Shown here in pieces: positions 14,215 through 21,762 of a DNA stretch of 37,917 bases. The position numbers and the translations under genes were made by a program. How positions within the stretch are numbered: the first letter of the stretch is position 1; each line of letters starts with the position of its first letter. This DNA is from a virus, in IMG/VR virus record IMGVR_UViG_3300033141_001517, positions 1 to 37,917 of that record; one strand, 5' to 3'. The notes beneath the pieces were generated by a model. The model worked only from the letters and a program-made list of their open reading frames with translations. It had not been told where the DNA came from and made no database searches.

Positions 14215-15195
14215 TTAAAAAATACTTAAAGTTTCCAAAATGTGGGCAATTACGTCAACCGTCCAACCGTTCCCTAGCATTTTATATCTTTGTGTATTAC
14301 TTACGTGGTTTGTGTAATTATCGGGCACGGTTTGCAGCCTCTCGCATTCTATGGGGGTTAGGTGTCTGTAATGTATATTTTCATCATTATAAACATCTAC
14401 GTATCTATTCGGAGGTAGCACCCTTAAAACGTTATCTTTTTGCACGGTGGTTAAGCACCCGGTTTTGTAATTGAGGTGTTTAACTTGCAAACATTGGGTA
14501 ACAGATACTTTTTTATTGTAGTCCTCTCTTACCCCCCTCTCGTTGATTCTCCTACCAACAATTGAAGCTGGAAACACTATCTGTCTTCTACTCTTATCAA
14601 AATAATTTTTCAAATTTCCTTTTTTCCAGTAGTTAGCATCAATACAAAACGCTTTTTCTTTTTCTGTTAAATCGTATTCTAAAACGTCTTTTAATAAAAT
14701 ACCTTTGTCCTCCGGCTGCTCTATATTAGGGATGTTTGTCCAGTATAAACGACGGCGGTTTTGCGCTGAAACTAAAGCGGAGTTTATCCCTATAGGTTCG
14801 ACGCCTAAATATTTAGTAATAACGTCCTGATATTCTTTTTTCATCTTTACATTTTCCAATAAAAAATACAAAGGATTAGTTTCCTTTAATAATCTGACAA
14901 ACTCGAAAAATAAGGCGCTCCGAGGGTCTTCAAAATTCAATTGCTTGCCCGCAAAGCTGAAACCCTGGCAGGGGCTGCCCCCCACTAATAAGTCTATCTT
15001 TTCGAGGTCTGCCCCTTTTATCTTGGTTATGTCCCCCAGTTGGATGGTGTCGGGGTAATTTGCGTCGTTTACAATATTTGCGTATTTATCTATTTCAGAT
15101 GAATATCTTTTATTTACTTCTACCCCCAAAAGGTCTAAGGCTATCCAAATAGACCCCAAACCGTTAAAAGTACTTAATACATTTATTCCTTTCAT
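14215..15195 (-). CDS. DNA cytosine-5 methyltransferase (orphan)
   Basis: The protein has 326 residues. All key C5-methyltransferase motifs are visible: FNGLGS (motif I, about 10-15), GGSPCQGFSFAGKQ (motif IV, catalytic Cys76), LLENV (motif VI, 112-116), QNRRRLYW (motif VIII, 145-152), and a C-terminal RHLTPIECERLQTVPDNY plus MLGNGWTVDV (motifs IX-X). It would methylate cytosine in phage DNA. No restriction enzyme is next to it, so protection from host restriction or marking of phage DNA is the likely purpose. The recognition sequence cannot be read from the gene. It is the last gene of the leftward early operon. Confidence 0.95.
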   Translation of the reverse strand: MKGINVLSTFNGLGSIWIALDLLGVEVNKRYSSEIDKYANIVNDANYPDTIQLGDITKIKGADLEKIDLLVGGSPCQGFSFAGKQLNFEDPRSALFFEFVRLLKETNPLYFLLENVKMKKEYQDVITKYLGVEPIGINSALVSAQNRRRLYWTNIPNIEQPEDKGILLKDVLEYDLTEKEKAFCIDANYWKKGNLKNYFDKSRRQIVFPASIVGRRINERGVREDYNKKVSVTQCLQVKHLNYKTGCLTTVQKDNVLRVLPPNRYVDVYNDENIHYRHLTPIECERLQTVPDNYTNHVSNTQRYKMLGNGWTVDVIAHILETLSIF

Positions 15196-15205
15196 ATTTC
15201 AAACT

Positions 15206-15424
15206 TTAAAACACCCTAAATTTATTTACTTCTATGTCGAAGCTTCTATACACTTTGATACCAAACATTTTAGGGTTGTCGGTTTCGACCCCCTCTACGA
15301 AAAAAGCGCTTTCCGTAATTAAATAGAGGGTGTTTTGGTTAATAATAATGCCCTCCGGCTCTTTCCCCCTATTCTCGTACTTAAATTTATGCACTGCGTT
15401 CTGTAAATCGTTTATTAAATTCAT
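15206..15424 (-). CDS. Small protein of unknown function, 72 residues
   Basis: The protein alternates short helices and strands (MNLINDLQNAVHKFKYENRG, IIINQNTLYLI, FGIKVYRSFDIEV). The strand part resembles the small phage proteins with an ITES/YRSFD pattern often found near nucleases, but I cannot name a family. It overlaps the exonuclease gene by four bases (ATGA) and precedes the methyltransferase by 10 bases. Confidence 0.7.
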   Translation of the reverse strand: MNLINDLQNAVHKFKYENRGKEPEGIIINQNTLYLITESAFFVEGVETDNPKMFGIKVYRSFDIEVNKFRVF

Positions 15425-15999
15425 ATCTCGAAGTCCTCTCCTGTTACAATTCTATAAATATCTCTTGTTAATTCCACATCATAAAAAGCGTCATGTAAGG
15501 ACTCTTCTTTTATTTCTATACCTAACTCCTTGGCGACCCTTTTAAGTTTAAAAGAGGGCATGTTTTCCCGCCGAGTTATCAAGTATTGCGCTGCTAAGCT
15601 CATCACATCAATTTCACTTTTCCAGAACCACGAGTCTATGAAACTGTCTCCGTTCTGTTCGAACCAAGCCCGCAAAAACACACTATCAAAATGGCTAATA
15701 TTAAACCCAATAAGAAAAGCTTTTTGTTTAGGGTTGTACTTATCAACATACTTTGTTAACACCCTTATGAGCTTTCTATAAGCCTTCGCCATTTCGGGGT
15801 AAGCTTTTAATTCGGCCTCGGTCTTTTTACAAATAGTCAAAGCGATAGGTTCGTACTCTGCTTTCGGGTGTGGCCGTGTCTTTATGTCGAACTTTTCGAC
15901 TACTTCGCCGTCGACTTCTATAAACCCGGCGATTTGATGAATAGAATGTTTTCTAACATTCACCCCCGTTGTCTCCAAACCTAAGAATATTTTTAACAT
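15421..15999 (-). CDS. DnaQ-like 3'-5' exonuclease with a changed first catalytic residue
   Basis: The protein has 192 residues with the DEDDh layout: ExoI text FLGLETTGVN (residues 5-14), ExoII FNISHFD with Asp105, and ExoIII HDAFYD with His169 and Asp174. Normally ExoI reads DxE. Here the first Asp is Gly7 (codon GGT at 15,981-15,979), while Glu9 and all other metal ligands remain. The enzyme may be inactive, or use another residue, and may act by binding. It starts directly after the preceding gene's stop and is part of the methyltransferase operon. Confidence 0.85.
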   Translation of the reverse strand: MLKIFLGLETTGVNVRKHSIHQIAGFIEVDGEVVEKFDIKTRPHPKAEYEPIALTICKKTEAELKAYPEMAKAYRKLIRVLTKYVDKYNPKQKAFLIGFNISHFDSVFLRAWFEQNGDSFIDSWFWKSEIDVMSLAAQYLITRRENMPSFKLKRVAKELGIEIKEESLHDAFYDVELTRDIYRIVTGEDFEI

Positions 16000-16446
16000 T
16001 TAAAACATTTTATAAGTTAATAAATTTGTGGTTTCTATATTTACGTATTTCGATACTGCTTTTATTATGAAGTCTTTTAAACCATCTAAGTAATCTTCAA
16101 ACCCCGAAAGTTCCCCAAATTTAGAACTAAAAGAAGTATTCTTTATTAAACTCTCGAAATCTAACCTTTCTATTATTCCTAAAATCTTATCACCTATACC
16201 CTCGAGGTTTTGAAAGTTGTACTTGAATTCTTCTTCGAGTTCCCCATTAGCACAATAGAGGTAGATATAATCGAAGACCCCTAGCATCTCGTCTCTTTCA
16301 TCTCTAAAAACCAAAGGCATTTTTTTAAAATCTACGTAATAGATTAGAGAGCCCATAATAGTTAACATCTCAAAGTTAACCCCTTGATATTTTGGTAGCC
16401 ACAAAGTGTGCCTTTCTAAAGTATCCAAATCCTTTTCTAAATCCAT
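16000..16446 (-). CDS. Unknown protein, first gene of the leftward early operon
   Basis: The protein has 148 residues, mildly acidic, with helix-rich text (LERHTLWLPKYQGVNFEMLT at 11-30, FDYIYLYCANGELEEEF, FIIKAVSKYVNIETTNLLTY). There is no membrane segment and no known motif. Being the first gene behind a strong early-type promoter makes a host-takeover role possible. Its ATG at 16,446 is about 17 bases from the expected transcript start. Confidence 0.75.
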   Translation of the reverse strand: MDLEKDLDTLERHTLWLPKYQGVNFEMLTIMGSLIYYVDFKKMPLVFRDERDEMLGVFDYIYLYCANGELEEEFKYNFQNLEGIGDKILGIIERLDFESLIKNTSFSSKFGELSGFEDYLDGLKDFIIKAVSKYVNIETTNLLTYKMF

Positions 16447-16469
16447 ATTATTAAAATATTAGTTCGAGG

Positions 16470-16500
16470 CAAAGATAAACATATTTTTCAAACTTACAAA
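16470..16500 (-). promoter_or_regulatory. Leftward early promoter
   Basis: On the - strand TTTG (16,500-16,497), a 19-base gap and TATCTTTG (16,477-16,470). Its -7 box lies inside the left copy of the 21-bp inverted repeat. It drives the unknown protein, exonuclease and methyltransferase operon. Confidence 0.85.
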
Positions 16501-16514
16501 TAAATATAATATTT

Positions 16515-16545
16515 TTTGCTTATTTGATAATAATTGTTATCTTTG
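16515..16545 (+). promoter_or_regulatory. Rightward early promoter
   Basis: TTTG (16,515-16,518), a 19-base gap and TATCTTTG (16,538-16,545) match the Bacteroidota -33/-7 consensus. The ATG of the first gene is at 16,566. The -7 box lies in the right copy of the 21-bp inverted repeat. Confidence 0.85.
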
Positions 16546-16565
16546 CCTCGAACTAATTAAACAAA

Positions 16566-16814
16566 ATGACTTTACTAACAGGAAAAGAAATACAAGCGCG
16601 CAAAGCAATAGGTTTACAAGTTGCGCAACAACTTAGAAACAGTTTTACCACTCAGGACGAAGCGGCGAAGTATGCCAAAGTAACCCCCGCCCAAATGTCC
16701 GCAGTGGTTAACGGGCGAAATAATTACACGATTGAAACGCTCACAAAAATAGTTATTGCAAATAGCTTAAATTTGAGTCTATCAAATGAAATATTTAACA
16801 ATTATAAGTTATGA
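16566..16814 (+). CDS. Small helix-turn-helix protein, likely regulator
   Basis: The protein has 82 residues. Residues about 29-65 (TQDEAAKYAKVTPAQMSAVV then NGRNNYTIETLTKIVIA) fit the XRE/Cro-type helix-turn-helix. It is the first gene of the rightward arm, 21 bases after the expected promoter region, and it sits next to the symmetric operator. It may control the two divergent promoters. Its stop overlaps the next start by four bases (ATGA). Confidence 0.8.
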   Translation: MTLLTGKEIQARKAIGLQVAQQLRNSFTTQDEAAKYAKVTPAQMSAVVNGRNNYTIETLTKIVIANSLNLSLSNEIFNNYKL

Positions 16815-17011
16815 AATCTAAAGAGGCAAGAGACGCGATAATATCCGTAATTGATAACCAATTACAAGGGGGGCTTAAACCAACTAAACAGGTTTACAAA
16901 TGGGGGAGGTCAAAGAAAGAGCTTTTCGATAGTCTTTCAGGAATGTTGCAAAAAGGTCTAAGCCTCAGTGAACAAAATTATTTAAACGAAAGAAAAGAAA
17001 AAAATTTGTAA
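16811..17011 (+). CDS. Small basic protein of unknown function, 66 residues
   Basis: It begins MKSKEARDAIISVIDNQLQG and continues GGLKPTKQVYKWGRSKKELF with an ending rich in Lys and Glu. It is helical and basic with no known motif. The four-base overlap with the HTH gene shows co-translation, so it may assist or antagonise that regulator. Confidence 0.7.
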   Translation: MKSKEARDAIISVIDNQLQGGLKPTKQVYKWGRSKKELFDSLSGMLQKGLSLSEQNYLNERKEKNL

Positions 17012-17016
17012 ATTGT

Positions 17017-17047
17017 TTTGGTAGTTTAATATTTTGTATTAGCTTTG
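17017..17047 (+). promoter_or_regulatory. Early-type promoter for the second HTH gene
   Basis: TTTG (17,017-17,020), a 19-base gap and TAGCTTTG (17,040-17,047). The transcript would start near 17,053, which favours the ATG at 17,064 over the one at 17,055. Confidence 0.75.
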
Positions 17048-17063
17048 CATCAAAATGGTAAAC

Positions 17064-17273
17064 ATGGAAAACACAGTTTTAAAAAACAGGATTAAAGAAA
17101 ACAGGTGGCGTTTAGACTTAACACAAGACGAACTGGCCCAAAAAGTAAATTTATCGAGGGTAACTTTAGGCAAATTTGAGCGCGGGGGAAACCCAGATTT
17201 ACAAAAAGCTTTTGAAATTGCCGAAGTTCTTGGGGTAACTTTAACAGAATTATTTTATATAGAAACCAAATAA
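17064..17273 (+). CDS. XRE-family helix-turn-helix regulator
   Basis: With ATG 17,064 the protein has 69 residues (MENTVLKNRIKENRWRLDLT...). An upstream ATG at 17,055 would be almost leaderless. The HTH motif is clear: LTQDELAQKVNLSRVTLGKF followed by ERGGNPDLQKAFEIAEVLGV and a C-terminal TLTELFYIETK, typical of small XRE/Cro-type regulators. It has its own promoter and probably represses or switches one of the arms. No lysogeny module is visible, so it need not be a CI-type repressor. Confidence 0.9.
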   Translation: MENTVLKNRIKENRWRLDLTQDELAQKVNLSRVTLGKFERGGNPDLQKAFEIAEVLGVTLTELFYIETK

Positions 17274-17284
17274 AATTTGAATAT

Positions 17285-17674
17285 ATGGAAAACAGTAAAT
17301 TTTTTATACCTGTAGATTTGGACAACCCAAAACAGGTTAACGCCGCAGCGGCTTTTTTTAACGCCCTAAACGGCACAAACACAGAGACAGCGCCAACACC
17401 GAAAAAAAGAATGGTAAAGGCGAAAGTTGAAACAGTAATCGCAAAAACGGAGGTTGTTGTAGAAACTGAAAAAACCGACCCTGCCGTAGCGACCGAGAAA
17501 GTCGACAAAACAGAAGGCGTAACAATTGAGGCAGTTCGTAAGCTTGTGAGTGAAAAAGCAAAGGAGCACAAAACAGCTATTAAAGCAGAGCTTACAAGAT
17601 TAGACGCTCCAAACGTTACCAAGTTAAAAGAAGAGCATTACGCCTCTTTTGTAGAATTCTTAAAAACACTTTAA
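17285..17674 (+). CDS. Lys/Glu/Ala-rich protein of unknown function
   Basis: The protein has 129 residues: a conserved-looking N-terminus (MENSKFFIPVDLDNPKQVNA), a low-complexity Lys/Thr/Glu/Val middle (about 35-80), and a C-terminal helical domain ending LKEEHYASFVEFLKTL. The C-terminal block resembles a small domain often attached to phage DNA-metabolism proteins. Its place before the DUF2800 nuclease suggests a role in replication or recombination. Confidence 0.7.
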   Translation: MENSKFFIPVDLDNPKQVNAAAAFFNALNGTNTETAPTPKKRMVKAKVETVIAKTEVVVETEKTDPAVATEKVDKTEGVTIEAVRKLVSEKAKEHKTAIKAELTRLDAPNVTKLKEEHYASFVEFLKTL

Positions 17675-17677
17675 ATT

Positions 17678-18847
17678 ATGGGAGCGGATAACCATAAGGA
17701 CAGGGCACATGCTCTGTTATCAGCTTCCGGGGCTTCCCGGTGGTTGAATTGCACACCTTCGGCAAGAATAGAGGAAGGGTTCAAAGAGTCTGGCTCTTCT
17801 ATTTTTGCGGAAGAGGGGACTTTGGCACACGAATTTGGCGACTTAGCTTTACAAAAAGCTATCGATAAAATTACTCAAAGGCAGTACAGGGATAAAGTTA
17901 ATAAGCATAAAAAACACAAGCTTTACTCTCCTGAGATGGACGGCGAAGTGGAAAAGTACACAAGCTTTGTATTAGAACAATATACAGAGGCCTTAAAAAG
18001 AACTCCCGACGCGGTTTTATTAGTAGAAGAGAAAGTATCCTTAGAGGCTTTTATTTCTGAGGGTTTTGGCACTTGTGACGCAATTATTATTGCCGACGGG
18101 ATTATGGATGTTATAGATTTGAAATATGGCAAAGGTCTAAAAGTTGACGCCGACGACAACTCTCAATTGAAACTTTATGGATTGGGTGCTTTAGACCTGT
18201 TTGAAATGATTTACGATATTGAGACAGTAAGGCTTAACATTGTACAACCAAGACTCGACCATATTAGCACTTGGGAAATTTCAGCAAAAGACTTGACCAA
18301 CTGGGGAGAAGCTATTGTAAAACCCAAAGCGGCGGAAGCTTTCGAGGGTAAAGGCGTTCAGAATGCAGGCGATTGGTGTAGATGGTGCAAAGCCAAACCA
18401 AGGTGCGCCACTATCGCAAGCCAAAGCCTAAAAGTTGCAAAGCATGAATTTAAAAGCCCGCACCTCTTAACAGATACCCAACTTTTAGAAGTTTACGGAA
18501 AGCAACCAATGGTTGCAGACTGGATTAAGTCGGTAGCCGAATACCTTTTAAGTGAGGCGATTAAGGGTAAAAAATGGCAAGGGCTTAAACTCGTAGAGGG
18601 TAAAAGCAACCGAAAGTGGAAGGACGAAGGCGAAGTAAAAGAAGTCTTAAGCGAATACGACGAAAGCAAGTATATTAATGCAAAGCTCAAAGGAATTGGC
18701 GATATTACTAAGTTAGTGGGAAAAGACAATTTCAACGAACTTTTGGGGGCTTTAGTGGTTAAACCACAAGGCAAACCAACACTGACAGACGAAGCGGACA
18801 AACGTCCCGCGTTCGGTATAGAACAGGCAAAAAACGATTTTAAATAA
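17678..18847 (+). CDS. DUF2800 protein, Cas4/RecB-like nuclease
   Basis: The protein has 389 residues. It starts with an ASRWLNCTPSARIEEG pattern containing Cys25, then GTLAHEFGD with His51, GFGTCDAII with Asp134, and MDVIDLKYG with Asp147 and Lys149, the PD-(D/E)XK nuclease core. A CRWCKAKPRC cluster gives Cys234, Cys237 and Cys243. Cys25 plus these three match the 4Fe-4S layout of Cas4/AddB-type nucleases. In phages DUF2800 sits with DUF2815 and a family A polymerase, as here. It would trim DNA ends for recombination or replication. Confidence 0.9.
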   Translation: MGADNHKDRAHALLSASGASRWLNCTPSARIEEGFKESGSSIFAEEGTLAHEFGDLALQKAIDKITQRQYRDKVNKHKKHKLYSPEMDGEVEKYTSFVLEQYTEALKRTPDAVLLVEEKVSLEAFISEGFGTCDAIIIADGIMDVIDLKYGKGLKVDADDNSQLKLYGLGALDLFEMIYDIETVRLNIVQPRLDHISTWEISAKDLTNWGEAIVKPKAAEAFEGKGVQNAGDWCRWCKAKPRCATIASQSLKVAKHEFKSPHLLTDTQLLEVYGKQPMVADWIKSVAEYLLSEAIKGKKWQGLKLVEGKSNRKWKDEGEVKEVLSEYDESKYINAKLKGIGDITKLVGKDNFNELLGALVVKPQGKPTLTDEADKRPAFGIEQAKNDFK

Positions 18848-18854
18848 TTTAAAG

Positions 18855-19088
18855 ATGGCAAAATCAAGAAAGCATTTAAAACGGAGGCGAATAAGCAAAT
18901 TAAAGTGTTTCAACATTGAAACCCCAAAAGGGGTAAGAATCTTTAAGGGGCTAGATTTACAGAACGCTATAAGGAAAGCGTATAACTCAGCTTGCAGAGA
19001 AGTTAAAAACTCAGTTGCATACAAGAGCAAAATTCTAACTTCCCCAGACTTTCCGAGTATATTAAGTTTTAAACATTCAATAATTTAA
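18855..19088 (+). CDS. Very basic protein of unknown function, 77 residues
   Basis: The N-terminus is strongly basic (MAKSRKHLKRRRISKLKCFN) and is followed by a strand-helix region (GVRIFKGLDLQNAIRKAYNS). It lies between the DUF2800 nuclease and the DUF2815 gene in the replication operon. A nucleic-acid-binding role is plausible from charge and place only. Confidence 0.65.
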   Translation: MAKSRKHLKRRRISKLKCFNIETPKGVRIFKGLDLQNAIRKAYNSACREVKNSVAYKSKILTSPDFPSILSFKHSII

Positions 19089-19098
19089 ATAAAAACAC

Positions 19099-19638
19099 AT
19101 GAGTACGACAAAAGTAGTAACAGGCCCAGGGATTAGATTTTCTTATGCCCACGTTTTCGAACCAAAAGCAATAAGCGAAGGAGCGGACAAAAAATATAGT
19201 GTAAGTCTTTTGATACCTAAAGAGGACAAAGAGACTATCAACAAGATTAAAAAAGCGATTGCCGCCGCTTTGGAAGAGGGCAAAGTAAAACTAGGAGGTA
19301 AAATACCGAAAGTTTACAAAAACCCGTTAAGGGACGGCGACGAAGAGCGACCAGACGACGACAATTACGTCGGCCATTATTTCGTTAATGCAAACAGCAA
19401 CACAAAGCCGGGATTAGTTGACAAAGACGTAAACGAGATTATTGACCAGTCAGAATTTTATAGCGGTTGTTTTGGTCGGGCAAGCGTGAACTTTTACGCT
19501 TTCAACACCAACGGAAATAAAGGAATAGCCTGTGGCCTTAACAACTTGCAAAAGTTGAAGGACGGGGACAATTTAGGAGGCGGGGGAGCATCCGCAGCCG
19601 AGGACTTCGGAACAGAGGAAGACTCTGATTTGATGTAG
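19099..19638 (+). CDS. DUF2815 protein, probable single-stranded DNA-binding protein
   Basis: The protein has 179 residues. The text GPGIRFSYAHVFEPKAISEG then KKYSVSLLIPKEDKETINKI fits DUF2815, and an acidic tail (AEDFGTEEDSDLM) is like the protein-interaction tail of SSB proteins. The family is consistently linked to DUF2800 and Pol I genes in phage replication cassettes. A Gly-rich linker (LGGGGAS) precedes the tail. A terminator hairpin follows the gene. Confidence 0.85.
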   Translation: MSTTKVVTGPGIRFSYAHVFEPKAISEGADKKYSVSLLIPKEDKETINKIKKAIAAALEEGKVKLGGKIPKVYKNPLRDGDEERPDDDNYVGHYFVNANSNTKPGLVDKDVNEIIDQSEFYSGCFGRASVNFYAFNTNGNKGIACGLNNLQKLKDGDNLGGGGASAAEDFGTEEDSDLM

Positions 19639-19656
19639 TGGTTTTATTTAGGTTTT

Positions 19657-19710
19657 CGGGGTAAGTTTTGCAAGGCTTACTCCGTTTTTATCTTTCTTTT
19701 TTTTTTTCAC
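19657..19710 (+). terminator. Hairpin and T-tract between ssDNA-binding and polymerase genes
   Basis: CGGGGTAAG (19,657-19,665) pairs with CTTACTCCG (19,676-19,684) with one G-T wobble, loop of 10 bases, followed by a T-rich tail to 19,710. It probably ends or weakens transcripts so that the DUF2815 protein is made in larger amounts than the polymerase. A weak promoter-like pair (TTTG at 19,667-19,670, TATCTTTC at 19,689-19,696, 18-base gap) overlaps it. Confidence 0.75.
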
Positions 19711-19729
19711 TATTAAACCCACTACATAC

Positions 19730-21721
19730 ATGGAAAAATTACATATTGATATTGAAACTTACAGTTCCGTAGATATAAGAAAAGCGGGAGCTTATAAATA
19801 TATCGAAAGTCCAGATTTTGAAATTTTAATGGTTGCCTACGCTTTTGACAACGACCCCGTCAGACTTATAGACTTAACCACAACCGACGGGCACATGATT
19901 TCGGTTATGTCCGCAGTCAAGCACCCGATTAGTTTAAACGACGCCCTTTTTAATTCAAGCATAGAAAAACACGCCCACAATGCAACTTTTGAGCGCAAAG
20001 CGTTTGAAAGAGTAGGCTATAAAATACCAATAAGCCAATGGTATTGCAGCATGGTAAAAAGTGCTTATTGTGGTTTACCCCTTGGTTTAGAACAAGTGTC
20101 GAAAGCTTTAAAATTAGAAGACAAAGGCAAACTTTCCACAGGAAAAGCCTTAATAAACTATTTTTCAAAACCTTGCAAGCCAACAAAAACGAACGGAGGG
20201 CGAACGCGAAACCTACCAGAACACGCCCCGGAGAAATGGGAAGAGTTCAAACGCTATTGCATGCAAGATGTGGAAGCTGAGCGCGAAATAGGTAAAAGGC
20301 TAGAGGCTTATATTATTCCGGACTTTGAAAGGCAAAATTATATTTTAGATCAGGAAATAAACGACCGAGGCATAAAAATAGATTTAAGTTTTGCAAAAAA
20401 CGCTTATGAAACCGACACCCGCCGCTCTGCTTATTTGCTTGGTGAACTTAAAAAATTAACAGGTTTAGAAAATCCGAACAGCCCCGCCCAACTTAAAAAG
20501 TGGTTAAGTGCTGCGATAGGAAAAGAAATTACAACACTCGCAAAAGACACCCTGCAACCCCTTATTGATGAGGTTGGGGACGGGGTTGCTTCGGACGCTT
20601 TAAGCCTTCGCCGCAAACTCGCCAAAACAAGCACCAAAAAATACACCTCAATGCTGCATTGCGCTTGCGACGACGGAAGGGCGCACGGTCTTTTCCAGTT
20701 TTACGGGGCGAATCGTACGGGACGTTGGGCGGGGCGTTTAATACAAATGCAAAATTTACCGCAAAACCATTTAAAAGATTTAGATTTTGACCGGGGACAA
20801 ATAGCAGTTGGAGACTATGAATTAATAACAATGTTGTATGAAGACATTTCGTCTTTATTATCACAATTAATTAGAACGGCTTTTGTAGCCAAAAAAGGGC
20901 ATACTTTCGCCGTTGCTGACTTTTCAGCTATTGAGGCGCGTGTAATTGCCTGGCTTGCGGGGGAAACTTGGAGAATGGATGTTTTCAACTCACATGGTAA
21001 AATATATGAAGCCTCCGCGGCCATGATGTTTAACGTTAAGGTTGAAGAGGTTACAAAGGGCTCAGAACTCAGACAAAAAGGAAAAATTGCCGAGCTCGCT
21101 TTGGGCTACCAAGGCAGCGTCGGAGCACTTACCCAAATGGGCGGCGAAAGTATGGGGCTTTCTGAAACAGAAATGAAAAACATTGTTAAGAAGTGGAGAG
21201 CAGCAAACCCGAACATTGTAAAATTTTGGCGTAGAATAGAAGACGCCGCAAAAGCAGCTTTGAAAATTGGAGAGTTTAATCTTGCCTTGGCAGACACCTT
21301 TTTGATTTTCAGATACGACCGTAAAGTTTTAACTATTGGGTTGCCTTCCAGGCGTAGTTTGTTTTATCAAAACCCGCAATTTACGACGAACAAATGGGGT
21401 CAAACCTCGATTAAATACCAAGGTATGAACCAAGAAACCAAACAGTGGGGTTGGGTAGATACCTACGGCGGAAAACTTGTCGAAAACATAGTACAGGCAA
21501 TTGCTCGAGATTTACTGGCTTTTTCTATGCAGCAATTGAACGCTAATAATTTCGACATTGTTATGCACGTACATGATGAGGCTATTTGCGAAATACCAGA
21601 AAAAGGGGCGTCTGACGACTTAGATTTAATGTGCCGATATATGGAAGTTCAACCCGACTGGGCCAAAAATTTACCTTTGGTGGCCGACGGGTATTTAACA
21701 CCTTATTATAAAAAAGATTAG
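19730..21721 (+). CDS. Family A DNA polymerase with 3'-5' exonuclease domain
   Basis: The protein has 663 residues. The exonuclease domain shows HIDIETYSS (residues 5-13), HAHNATFERKAF and YCMQDVEAEREI (ExoIII, Asp). The polymerase core has motif A ADFSAIEARVIAWLAGE (about 395-411), motif B RQKGKIAELALGYQG (about 447-461) and motif C MHVHDEAICEIP (about 609-620). There is no 5'-3' exonuclease domain, as in many phage Pol I enzymes. It would copy the phage genome. No promoter of high quality precedes it, so it depends on read-through of the terminator or the weak site upstream. Confidence 0.95.
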   Translation: MEKLHIDIETYSSVDIRKAGAYKYIESPDFEILMVAYAFDNDPVRLIDLTTTDGHMISVMSAVKHPISLNDALFNSSIEKHAHNATFERKAFERVGYKIPISQWYCSMVKSAYCGLPLGLEQVSKALKLEDKGKLSTGKALINYFSKPCKPTKTNGGRTRNLPEHAPEKWEEFKRYCMQDVEAEREIGKRLEAYIIPDFERQNYILDQEINDRGIKIDLSFAKNAYETDTRRSAYLLGELKKLTGLENPNSPAQLKKWLSAAIGKEITTLAKDTLQPLIDEVGDGVASDALSLRRKLAKTSTKKYTSMLHCACDDGRAHGLFQFYGANRTGRWAGRLIQMQNLPQNHLKDLDFDRGQIAVGDYELITMLYEDISSLLSQLIRTAFVAKKGHTFAVADFSAIEARVIAWLAGETWRMDVFNSHGKIYEASAAMMFNVKVEEVTKGSELRQKGKIAELALGYQGSVGALTQMGGESMGLSETEMKNIVKKWRAANPNIVKFWRRIEDAAKAALKIGEFNLALADTFLIFRYDRKVLTIGLPSRRSLFYQNPQFTTNKWGQTSIKYQGMNQETKQWGWVDTYGGKLVENIVQAIARDLLAFSMQQLNANNFDIVMHVHDEAICEIPEKGASDDLDLMCRYMEVQPDWAKNLPLVADGYLTPYYKKD

Positions 21722-21762
21722 TTTACCTTTATAGCCCAAAATTAAAAAAAACTCTCTTCTCT

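Larger units (their letters stand above)
16458..16557. promoter_or_regulatory. Symmetric control region: 21-bp perfect inverted repeat
   Basis: The left copy (16,458-16,478) and right copy (16,537-16,557) are exact reverse complements, 58 bases apart. Each copy covers the -7 box and the expected transcript start of one divergent promoter, so both promoters have the same 21 bases from -7 box to early leader. Two identical operators for one repressor or activator is the simplest explanation. The HTH proteins encoded at 16,566 and 17,064 are the obvious candidates. Confidence 0.85.

Noticed and set aside
17092-17622. Open frame of 176 codons on the - strand
   Set aside because: It is antisense to two well-supported + strand genes (HTH regulator and the Lys/Glu-rich protein).
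19667-19696. Strong promoter for the polymerase gene
   Set aside because: The spacing is 18 and the -7 box ends in C in place of G; it overlaps a terminator. It is kept only as a weak possibility.
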